Shown: in pieces, positions 43,782 to 54,560 of the stretch
Numbering within the stretch: position 1 is the first letter of the stretch
Layout of the letters: each line of letters begins with the position of its first letter
Notes under the pieces: generated by a model
What the model saw: only the letters and a program-made list of their open reading frames with translations
Database searches by the model: none
Told to the model about the DNA's origin: nothing
Translations under genes and position numbers: made by a program
From: Gnetum montanum
Lineage: Eukaryota; Streptophyta; Gnetopsida; Gnetales; Gnetaceae
Reading direction: 5' to 3'
Length of the DNA: 64,000 nucleotides
Assembly: GCA_015680685.1 (NCBI GenBank)
Contig: MNCI01003446.1
Location: forward strand, 1 to 64,000

Positions 43782-45868
43782 CTAAGTCACGCTCTATTTG
43801 CGTATGAAACCAAATACAATGAAGTAGAGTATAATTGTTTGGCATTGGTTTTTGCGCTCAAAAAATGTAGACACTATCTCTTCTGTAGCCAGGTTAATAT
43901 AATTTGCAAAAATAATGTTCTGCGGACTATCTCAAATAACTTATATGAGAGTAGTAGGATAGCTCGTTGGAAAGCTATCACAGCCAAATTCTACTTACAT
44001 TATGTTGGCCAATCATCCACTAAGGGTCAATTCATAGCTGACCAGCTTGCAACATCGCCTATTAACGATCAAGCTACAGTAGAGCTAGAATTTCTTAATG
44101 AACATGTACATAGTTTAAGCCTTGTAACAATAGGCCTCGAAGCCACATTATATTTTCATGGAGCTTCAACCACCAGGGACGGTAGTGCTGCCGCCGTCAT
44201 TACGCTCTCCCCTAAAGATGTTTGCCCATTGGCTTATTGCCTGGCATTTCCCTGTACAAACAACGTGGCAAAGTACGAGGGGCTCCTCAGGGGACTATTA
44301 ACAGCTAGAGAACTCAACATTCAACATCTAGCAATCTGAGGTGATTCAATGCTCATCATCAATCAAATCACAGGGGTCTATGCCTACAAAGCTGCGCATT
44401 TGCAGCCTTACTATGATATGGCTAAAGATCTTTTGAAGCAATTCACGATGATCAACATTTAACATGTGCTGTGTAACAAAAACATAGTTGTCGATGCACT
44501 AGCCACGCTAGCTTTAAACGTGCCACCACATATTCTTTCCACCTTGCCTGCTTTAATGATGGAATGTATAGACCTTGTCATTCAAGCAGTGTAAATCTCT
44601 TCATTAAACACGAGAGGAACGCCAGAATGGTATGACAACATTAAAACTTACCTTCTGCATAGCGAACCACTGCATGAGCTAACACCTGCACAGAAAGACA
44701 AATTTCATAAGTGTGCCAGGAAATACATCATCATCAGAGACAGTACTCTATGTAGATGCTCTTTTGATGGGGTATTATTAATCTGCGTTAATAGTGATCA
44801 AGCACAAACCATAATTAGCGAAGTCCACAAAGGATTGTGTCGAGGACATGTAGCCCCACGTGCCATGGCCGTTAAAATCATACGCTTAGGGCATTATTCG
44901 CTGTAGGTGGAAAAAGATTGCCTTACCAAGGTTAAGACATGTGACACTTGCCAACATTATGTAAACCTAATACACGTGTCACCAACCAAGTTACACACTA
45001 CACAGATTACTTGGCCATTCCAACGATGGGGGCTAGACATCATAGGCCCCATCACGCCTAAATCTTCCGTAGGACATAGCTTCATTATCATCGCCACTTA
45101 GTATTTCATGAAGTGGGTTGAGGCTATCCCCTTACAGAATATTACATCCCAACAGGTTTGTTATTTCATCTTAGACAACATAGTAACCAGGTTTGGGCTT
45201 CCTATGACTATTGTGACTTACAATGGGCGACAATTTAGTAGTGTTGAAACCAAGTCTTTCTATAGTAACCTTGGCATTAGGCAATCTTTTTCCTCACCCT
45301 ATTACCCGCAAGCAAATGGTCAAGTAAAGGCAACAAACAAAGTGGTTATAAATTTGTTGAAAAAGATGCTCAGCAACAACAAAAAACGATGGCATGAACA
45401 AATCCTCTACGTGCTATGGGCGTATCATACGATATGTAGGATAGCTACAGACAGGACACCCTATAGCCTAGTCTATGGATCTGAAGCAATTTTGCCCTTG
45501 GAACTATAAGTTCCCTCACTGTGGATGGTCCTCTCCACGGTTATAAATGGACTCAACACAATAAATCTAGGATCACAGATTTAGACTTAGTAGAAGAGAA
45601 ATGCATTTAGATGTTTGACGCCATAGAAAAATATTAGGATAGGCATAGACAGAAGCATTGGCACAATCTACATCAACGACCAATCAAGAAAGGATATTTA
45701 GTTCTTAAGGTCATTCGAGAACCAGCAGGCAAATTCTTTGCAAACTAGGAAGGCCCTTTTCTGATCGTAAGCGCATACAGCAACGGAGCATTCAAGTTAA
45801 CGGATATCGATGGCAACGAGTTACTGAACCTGGTGAACCACATGTACCTAAAGCGGTACCACATCTAG
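43782..45868 (+). pseudogene. pol: Tat-1 pol, second part: RNase H, second RNase H, integrase
   Basis: It continues the RNase H cut at 23098 (SHALFAYETKYNEVEYNCLA). An archaeal-type RNase H follows (about 44120-44520). Its catalytic Asp and Glu are changed (LYFHGAST; NNVAKYEGLL), but GDSMLIINQI and VVDALATLA are kept. The integrase includes KTCDTCQHY (about 44935-44960), LDIIGPI (about 45032), TYNG where TDNG is expected (about 45212) and GQVKATNK where Glu is expected (about 45320). Two of three catalytic acids are therefore lost. A GPY/F-like tail ends at the TAG at 45868. Stops at several points add to the decay. Confidence 0.88.
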
Positions 45869-46262
45869 ATGTCAGCTCAACACAGACACAAGGTAACAAT
45901 CGTCTGCTATGATGTAAAACTGGCAATGTTGTATAGTCTGCTACGACGTAAAACTGGCCCTTCTTGCACGCCTCTACCACAATGCTAAACTAGCAAAATC
46001 TTCAACCGGCCTCCATGGCGTAAAATTAGCAAGGTAAGCATTTGTCTGCTGAGATGCTAAACCAACATAGACTTGTCCCTGGGTCATGACACAAAACTGA
46101 CATCCACAACACAGTCTACTGGGACCATAAATTAGCTCTTCCATTTTCCGCTATGACGTAAAACTAGTGCACTACAGTCTACCCAAACTCTAAACTGAGA
46201 CCATGGTCTACTGGGACTTAAATCCAGCAACAATGGTCTACCAGGACTTGAAACTAGAATTT
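45869..46262. repeat. Tat-1 3' tandem repeat, degenerate 35-bp type
   Basis: Repeated GTCTGCTAYGAYGTAAAACTGGC-type units (about 45900-46260). They are the reverse complement of the Tat-2 array at 25686-26149, as expected for the opposite orientation. More degenerate than in Tat-2. Confidence 0.78.
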
Positions 46263-47481
46263 GCCAATCGATAGCACATGAAATAAGCGAGCGTGATCAT
46301 TCTTGCACAGCATCCCTACCAGATGGAATGGGTGGGATGTTGGGACAAACCTAGCATCACTATCCTATTGGCATCCTGCTAATTCCTTGAACATGCCGAA
46401 AGGAATACTACTAATCCCTCGAAGATGTCACTATGACAACCACTCTGTAGTTGTAACTCTTGGGATCAGCTTCGCTATCCGAAGCCCCAAGGAAACTATG
46501 GTCATCCATGACCTTAGAGGCCTCTGCCCATTGTTGCCATCAAACTCTGGCTTAGCAGATTCATTTGATTCGTTCTTTAGGCAATCAGTTAGATATGATA
46601 AGTCTGGCTGATGACGATGAATTCCTGAACTATGACATCAACATTGGGACCCTCACCTCTTGCTACGGTTCTTTCTCTATGGCTTGCTCTCTCCTTCTTA
46701 CTTTGGATGGTACTTGTTTCAACAACCTCTATAGTGATTAGGACGATTGATATCATTCTCTGTTTTCTATTGTGTTTGTAGGTCACTCACTACAATGACA
46801 TTGTTCAAAAATGCGTTTACTAGGAGGCTGAGGTGTCAACAGCGTTCTAAGGTGGCTGCTCAGACTAGCCTAGCTACTTGGAAGTGCAGTCCCACCTTCC
46901 CCTCAATCAGACACCTTATTCCACCTTCTCCTTTCTTCATCCTTAAAACCCCTTTATCCCCTTCCTCTATTTGTATATAATGTGAGCATACACAAAAGTC
47001 TTTTGTGCATGTATTACCATCAGGTCCATGAACCGGCGTAACACAACTCACCTCATGGAGCACAAGTTTGCAAAAAAAAAAAAGACAAAGGATGTAATGC
47101 AAGTCATCCAGGCTATACTAATGGGCAAAGCTAGGCAAAATGGATGTAACACAATTCATCCAGGCCATACGAGCATAACACAACTCACCCATGCAAAGCC
47201 TCTCATATGCAATTTAGCAGCATAACTTTCTGGGAAAACACCCACAAAGAGATTCTCGATAACATGTTAGCGAAAGTCTCTTGCTCATATGCTTGAGTCT
47301 TCCCCGAACCTCCCTCTCGCAACTATAAAGTCCCTCCTATACTACTTATCCCTCTTGCCTTTGCATTTCTAGGTTTGACAGAGTGACATTTGAGTAGCTG
47401 CTGATGAATGTGTTAGCGCTTTCACTTCTACGGTGTTTTGTATTATTTGTCGACATCCTTCGGGCAAGCCCTCTAAACGTC
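46263..47481. other. Tat-1 3' untranslated region
   Basis: No coding frame is supported. Homologous in reverse to Tat-2 24517-25685. It includes an 11-base A run (47076-47086) and repeated GTAACACAA..TCATCCAGGCCAT segments (about 47092-47190). Confidence 0.6.
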
Positions 47482-47493
47482 AACAAAGAGAGG
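47482..47493 (+). promoter_or_regulatory. Tat-1 polypurine tract
   Basis: AACAAAGAGAGG followed by CCAT and the LTR start TGAAACA at 47498. Confidence 0.7.
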
Positions 47494-47497
47494 CCAT

Positions 47498-48658
47498 TGA
47501 AACATCGTGAAATTGCAAGATTTAAAGGGTTCAACTAAATTCAAAGGTTCAGGCAAGGATTCACAATGTGTTGCGCATCTCAGCAAGTTTCGTTCCTTTT
47601 GGCTAAGGGCTTGTTACGCTACACTACGCAATTCAGCGTAATAGTCCCCAGGAAGACTTAACAAAAATAAAGGATGCACAGCGACAGTAGTTCAAATTTT
47701 GAAAGTTTGTTATGTCACGCTGAATTATGCTATGCAGCGTAATGTGGTACAACACAGCGTAATATAGCACAACACAGCGTAAATGTAAGATAGTTTGCAA
47801 CACTAAAGACAAGGGAAGATTACGCTAAGTTACGCTTTGGAGCCTAGTGCAGCGTAATGTGGCAAGCTTCAGCTATTGCACATCAAGTCAATGATATTTT
47901 GTGGGTCTGGGACATGCGTCATCTAAACCGCGTTCTTCTCACAATCCTAATCTTATAAATACCCTGGCAAACAATTTTTAAGGGGTATGCAAAAAAGTTG
48001 GCAGATTGACAAATTAGCAGGTTGGCAAGTTTAGCAATTCTAATAGAGCTAAGCAAGACATTGGCAACAGAAGAACATCGATGGTCACAAAGAGAGAAGC
48101 CCTTGACTAGAGATTTCAAGCTAACAAGTACTTTGCTTCGAGCCTCACTACCTTGCACCCAGATTTGGCTAGTAAACAAGGTAGATTGGCATTTTCTTGT
48201 TTAATCTCTTAGTAGCTTCCTATTGCTGGCAGATACTTTGTCCAAATCGAAGTCTGTTTTGCAAACCCATCATATTCTTCGTTTTTATATTCATAAGATA
48301 GATCCTAGATTTTGGGATCATGCATATCTTTCAGATCCAATTCATTGTGGCTTGTTTACATTAAATTCTGTAATTTTTTTGCATCGTTTACATCGCATTC
48401 ATTATCTTCAGAGTTCGATCTTATAACAGATTTTGTTTTTCTCATGAATAGATAATATATTTTCGCATCAAATTGTCGCCTCTTCATACAATCGTTAGCA
48501 AGTTTACTGATTAAGTAAGTCCCTGTCTGATCGACAAGACCGTTCAGGGCACCTCAGATTCATTTCTCGAGTATGGCCCTCACGTGGATCTGGGGTTAAA
48601 ACTATGTATGTGGAAATTCCTTTGGTGTTTCTAGCAACGGACGTTTTCCGTGCTTACA
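47498..48658 (+). repeat. Tat-1 3' LTR
   Basis: A 1161-bp partner of 13926-15085. A TATAAATA box lies at 47954-47961. U3 (47600-47860) holds eight exact TTACGCT/AGCGTAA heptamers. It is followed by TCAGG, matching the left flank TTAGG with one change. Confidence 0.9.
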
Positions 48659-48954
48659 TCAGGTACAGTAGCACTCGAATAAAGAGCTATACACTCTTCG
48701 AACTCCTTTTGCGGGTACTTGGAAAATAGTCTAGCTCCTATGGAAATAAACTACAAGATCTTCACTAAAATTTGAACAAAAGTCACCATAATTGCAGTGG
48801 GTGCACACATATTTATAAGGGAAAATGGACTCTGCGTTGACGAGGCCACGTCAATGCTTGGAAAGATGCATCGACGAGGTCTCATTGCCATGGTTGCATT
48901 AACAAGGCTTCATCAATGTGGCTCCATTGACATTGTTGACTAGATGCTTCATCA
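48659..48954 (-). repeat. Ath-2 3' LTR, fragment right of Tat-1
   Basis: It aligns with 61079-61374 (AGGTACATTAGCACTCGAATAA-like start; GACTAGATGCTTCATCA end). Together with 13691-13925 it forms the U3-side part of the Ath-2 downstream LTR, split by Tat-1. Confidence 0.88.
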
Positions 48955-48963
48955 TACCCCCAT
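48955..48963 (-). promoter_or_regulatory. Ath-2 polypurine tract
   Basis: The minus strand reads CATGGGGGTA-type purines directly before TGATGAAGC. It is preceded by GGATGAGTTTTCA, as in Ath-1. Confidence 0.68.
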
Positions 48964-49329
48964 GACTAAGTGAAAACTCATCCTCAAGTTTGTTACAATT
49001 TGGAAGGTATGAGGTTACTAGCGACACACATGGCAAAACACATTGATACACACATTGACGCTAGCAACACACTAAGTGCTAGAGTGTATAGAAAAAATCA
49101 CAAAGCTGTGGTGTTCATGGACAAAAAAATTAAACACCTTAACAACAATGGACTCACAACCCCACCGAGATGTTGAAGTTGCTGAAGAGGATCACATAGT
49201 TTCTAGTGGCGGTGGTTCTGATGGGCCCTCACTAGTTTTAGTGCATGTGGTGTTTGAGGTGGTGGTTGTCGTTGTCTTGCAATTGTTGCAACTTTTAGAA
49301 TTAATTAGAAAACCACCAATAGAGGCCTC

Positions 49330-52162
49330 ATTTTATCTTCTTTACTTCTAGGATCATTCACAGTCCAAGTGACTTCACGAATGTGTGCCAAAATAAGAAC
49401 ATCCCAAGGACATGTAAGTGTAGGAAATAGCTCCTTTAAATTGACAAACCAAGCAACAAACTATTTTTGTTTAACATCAAATGCTCAGAATGATGCTTAC
49501 AGTCACTGGTAGTCATTCATCCATTAGGGTAAGTTCTTGGCAACAGAGCATTGCCCTTCAAATCAGGTGCAAAGAACTTTGAGTTCCGCATTTGTTATTT
49601 CCAACTTTTTCTTTGTCTCATTATGCACCTTGAACTCACCCTCGTATAAAGAGTACAAAGTGCACACTTGCTTCTCAAGGTTTGACCATGGTCTTCCAAC
49701 TATAAGCATGGCTAGGTTTGCACAATAAAGGTTGGATAGTTCCATATATTCTATCATTTCTTCAATTTGCAGCTCCTTGAGATGAATCTTAGCTTGGTTG
49801 TAAGTGTTTAATCCATGAAAGATGGGTTGCCATACCTCACCTCCTTCCCTAAGCTATTAGAGGGTTTGATTCATCTTAGCTTTTACGACTTGGATTTCTT
49901 TTTCGTTAGTTTCTTTTTATAATCCCACTTGGTCCCTGTAGTGATTTTTCACTCATTCAAACTTTAGGGCCTCATTCTTTGAAGCAGAAATTTTAATGGT
50001 TGTCTTCTATCTCAAGGCTCAGACTTCCTCCATTAATAGATTGTGATTTTTAGTAGCCAATCTTCTCACATTAGTGTTTACCCTAGCGAGATCCTCCTAC
50101 TATTGGTGGATAAAATCCTTCATTTGTTAATTTTCAAGATCAACATTGCACAAGCAATGAACTTCTGCATTCAACCCAACATTCTTTTGGTGGACCTCTA
50201 CCAAGTCCTTGTTTAGATGATAAGAACAAGCTTCAACTAAGGACTTGTCAAAGATCATCGACTCTCACTTGTACTTGACCTTTTAAAGCTTGGTTTGAAG
50301 CTATTAAAAAGCTTCATCTTTGGTGAGTCCACGATTAAGTATAGCCAAATCAACAAGTTGAGCCCTCAGTTGGGCAGCTTCTACAGCTAATCATTGATTG
50401 TTTGCCTGAGCTACTTTCAATTACTCCTCTAGGATGAGGCACTTGCCCTTTGCCAAGAGTAGCTCTGACTAGGTTGTAGTGATGTTGTCTAGAAGCTTAA
50501 ATACATTCGAAAGTGATTGCCTAGGTCCCACTAATCGGTCCAAAAATTCTTCATGTTGGGTTGCATTGAATCTGCCACTCCAAGTACCTGCAAATGTCTG
50601 CACATCTCTAAGTCCATGTACATCTAGTACAGGCACTGTAGGTGCATTGAGAGCTATGGCAATCAAATTAGTAACCACTTCTGCTACGACTTCCTATCCT
50701 TGGTGTTGCATTACCAGGATAGTTGCCCCATCACTTTCTTCCAAGTGCACTAAGAAAGTAGTAGCATTTCCTATAATTTCTGGAAATAATTATTTGGTCA
50801 TTGACACCATTACTTCTCAAGTGCTAGGGTCTATTCTTGTGGGCACTTGTATTCATAGGGAAGAAAGCATCGGCCCTACCCTCTCCAGTGAGCTCACAAA
50901 TCGAGCCACTTGTTCTAGATGGCTCAAGGTAGGACAATACACAGAAGGGTCTCTATCACTATTGGTTCCAGCTTGTTCCTCCTGTTGATGCAAGAGCGAC
51001 TATCAGATCTCATGTATGCGCTTTACGACTATGCTTATGTAGGTGATGGAGCTAGTTGTTACTCTTCCTCCATTCATGTTGTGGTAGGTGTTTTATCTTT
51101 CATCATTTCACACCATGAGGTAATTGGGACGTGACGAAGTGTGTTATTGACATAGCATGCTATCCCTACCCGTTTTGCATAGCTTTCTGATTAGGCATGA
51201 AAAGGGCAAAGCTCATCTCCCATGTTCATTTTCTATGAATCATTTCTCTATTTCTAGAAAGAGTAACTATGGAAGGTTGATAGGGAATTCTTCTCTTAGA
51301 GTGGCACATGCATGAGCAGAGAAGGCTATGATTATGGTGGGTCTTACTATTGGATTTAAGTGGTAAGATGTAATTTTGAAGTAAACCCTCTATGTGGTGG
51401 TTAATGTGCCAAAATTCTTACTGTCTATCCCATAGCATTGCCTGGCCCACTTCCCTTTCACCTTAGGATCTACTTGTTTTGAAATTTCTACCACATCAAC
51501 CCCAGTCTCAGGAAACCCAAGAGCTTGTGTGATTGCCTCTGCAGAGTAAGACACATAGATCTCCTTGATTCTTACTCATGACCCTAGCTATTGATTTGTC
51601 TAGAAGAGATAGGTTTTTTCTAGATGCCATTCACCACTGGATGTGATGATTGGCCACATAGGAGAATTTTGCAACTAAGTTCTAATTTCTTTTGGCACAT
51701 TTTCTAGAAATGGTCCAAAGTTTAATTCTTCAAGAATCATTCGTTGTAGCTCTTTTAGCTTAATAAAGTTAAGCCAGGCCCTGGTTAATGTTACCTCAAG
51801 CTATGGCACTCTTATTGGAGTCTCATCCACACACGATTATTTTGTGGAGACTTCTTCTTCAGAAATTTGATAAATAGATTCCATGTCAGGTTCCTCATAG
51901 AGAGGGCTAGTTGCATGTGAGCCCTGAGGTCACGTGCCCCATTTCCTTTCGGTTCTAGGTCATTTGTCCCGAGGTTGTGATAGTCCTTCTTCCCTTGGAT
52001 GCCTTGGTTTTGGTTCCATTTGTAGTCATAGCATAACCATGAATTAAAATGTGTGTGTGTTTCCAAAAATGGTAATAATATACCTTCCCCTGATGGCTCG
52101 ACTATGATAGTGACACGTGCATCCTCTTTGATCTAAGGTGGTGTATGTAAACCGTTAGACAT
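49330..52162 (-). pseudogene. Ath-2 third ORF (env-like position), with coiled-coil tail
   Basis: The frame from the ATG at 52162 (MSNGLHTPP) passes a ~230-residue region that includes ELNFGPFLENVPKEI, AEAITQALGFPETGVDVVEI and YHLNPIVRPTIIIAFSAHAC (about 51750-51310). A long charged, Leu/Glu/Lys-rich tail follows (about 50460-49540; LAVEAAQLRAQLVDLAILN, ETKKKLEITNAELKVL), probably a coiled coil. Many stops interrupt it. There is no clear signal peptide or membrane segment, so a true envelope protein is not shown. The 'SAEAITQALGFP' stretch is reminiscent of plant transposon-associated domains ('..INRxLGLP'). That is a weak resemblance. Ath-1 carries a homologue. Confidence 0.62.
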
Positions 52163-54560
52163 GGCTATCTAGAGTGTAGTTGAAGTGTTAAAAAAACAAT
52201 GAAATATGATGAATTAAAGCTAATTCTTTAATTAACCCTAATAGGTGTTAAGTCTTCAATGCATTAAGTCATGAATTAGCCATATTGTCACAATATATAG
52301 AATCATGGGCCCCCATGACGCAGAGCATACCTCCGATAGTAAAACGGTGAAAGAACAGTTGGATGTGGACAAATGGTAGGAAGGTTATGTGCTTGGGAAG
52401 GAGAGTGGACATAGAAAAAAATCAAAAAACTCCCCTAGAATTATGAAAAAATGGACAAAAGTTAAGGCATAATGTGCGTAGATATATTTTTGTTCAGATG
52501 CATCGACGGGGCAACATAAACGGGGCTGTGTAAACACATGTGGCTACGTATACAGGGCCACATCGATGTAGCTATTCAACTATGTTGACCACCATTGACC
52601 AATGAATTAAAGGTCAAAATCTGCAAATTTTAGCACAAAACTAGAGTCATTCAAGAGCTCAGTGATCTAAGAACAGCATGAAAAAAAGAGGAAGGGATGT
52701 CGATTGCAAAAGAAGAGTCAAATTCAGGAGAACATCATAATATGGAGCTTGAGCAATGGAGAGCCTCACAATGGATAGCATAGAAATGATTGTTGTATTA
52801 TATTAGAGTAGGAGATTAACAAGTGGAACCAAAGGATATGCAAGTGGATCCTCTCCATAGCAAGCTTCAGCCTTATTTGCCCTTGCACATCTTCAACGTA
52901 GAAGTCTATGAATCCCATAGTTAATTAATGGCCGCCGAGAGTTAATACTCATATCTCCAAGAACTAACCAAATGATTTAAAAGTACCAACAAACAAAGAT
53001 ACACGATCAAAACATGGAACCAATAGTGAGGTCAGTAACGGAGAGTAGTTGGTGAGGGGGAGAGTGTGTGGAATGGAGTTCCAAGATCAAGATTGATAAA
53101 GCTCCTTTGTGAAGCATGTGGTTAGGTGACCTGATAAGAATCCATGCCAGGTTTGGATCAAGACCAACCATTTCCAGTGATATCGCAGTGATGGACTAAT
53201 ACCAACCCACCCATTCAAGACATACACATGCCTCCAAAGACCAAATCCCATTCCTTATAGAGAAGAAAACGGAAGTAGCAAGTAAGGAAGGGCCTTAGTT
53301 AGAGGGGACCCTTAGGCCTGGGTAACATGGCTTTTGAGTCCCATAATTAGTGCTTGTAGCCCATTATTTGATCCAAGGGTGTGTTTTGAATTCCCATTCT
53401 TGTTGTTTTTGTTATTGTTCATTTTTCTCTTGTGAATGGGAATCACACCATGCAAGGATATAGTGGTTGGTCCAAGGGATGTTCTTTGAATTCCCTTTGT
53501 TTTTTTTTTCAAATGGGAACCACACCATGCAAGGACATGTTAGCTTCCTATGATATGTTGATATGGAATCGGAAGGAATCCATGAGGGCATCAATGCAAG
53601 AGAGATCATGGAAGGATATGTAGTGCACCACATCCCCTTGAAGTCACACCCTATTCCTTACCACTTCGATCTTTCCCAAGACTAGAATCCACCAAGGCCA
53701 AAGATTTGTTAGAGTTGATTAATGGAAAAGGGACTATACTTCTCTTGATCCTGGGACACCATAGAAAAGTGTGAGTGGTTAGGTGTCATGGACTCACTGC
53801 TTGTTGCATGAAAGAAAGTGTAACTTAGTTTTCTAAAACCAAAATGCTAAGGTAAGAACTAGATATAATAGGCAAACCATAATAAGGAAATCCCTGTTGG
53901 GAGCAACCATCACACCATTGCATCCTGTGGCAATAAGATGGCTTTATTAGTGAAAATAAATAGAGGAAAATAAAATAAAATAGATCAAAACAACTAAATG
54001 TGAAATATATTTATATATAAAAAAGAGAAAGAGTAGGTAAGAAATGTTAAATGTACAAACAATGGTGTAAAATAGAAAATATAGAAAAGACCTGAGAAGC
54101 CAAGACAACTATTTTAGCATGGGTAACGATCTTCCCCAAAACTAAGCTTAGAGGAGGAGATTTGAAAGATGGAGTGTGGTCAACCACTTGGCAAAGTGGT
54201 AGCGACATTGATTTGGTGTAGTTCATGGAAGGGTTTTAATTGTTGCATGTTAACCAACTGCATTTTTGTTGGGTCTTCAGGTTTTTGTATGAGTAGGGCC
54301 CTGGATGGAAAGGTCTCGAAAAAAATATAAGGTCCCTCCCACAGTGTTTGAAACTTGGTTCATTGTGGCACATGTGTGGGGTTCCAATAGAGAACCTTAT
54401 CTCCACGTTGAAATGTTACCTTTTGAATCCTAAGGTCATGACATTGTTTGTTATATGCCTTATGCACCTCATTTGATGATAGGGCTACTAATCGATTCTC
54501 ATCTAGCACATTTAAGTTGATGAGTCATTCTCATTGTGCTAGGGGTAAGTCAAGACCTAA
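52163..54560. other. Ath-2 region between integrase and ORF3
   Basis: No coding frame is supported. At about 52454-52600 it resembles the Ath-2 U3/TATA region. A duplicated segment with CACACCATGCAAGGA (about 53444 and 53522) lies at 53370-53540. A second A-rich stretch is at about 53950-54090. Splice sites for ORF3 could lie here but none can be assigned. Confidence 0.5.

Noticed and set aside
50479-50988. A 169-codon plus-strand frame
   Set aside because: It lies opposite the Ath-2 ORF3 coiled-coil region and shows no motif or conservation.
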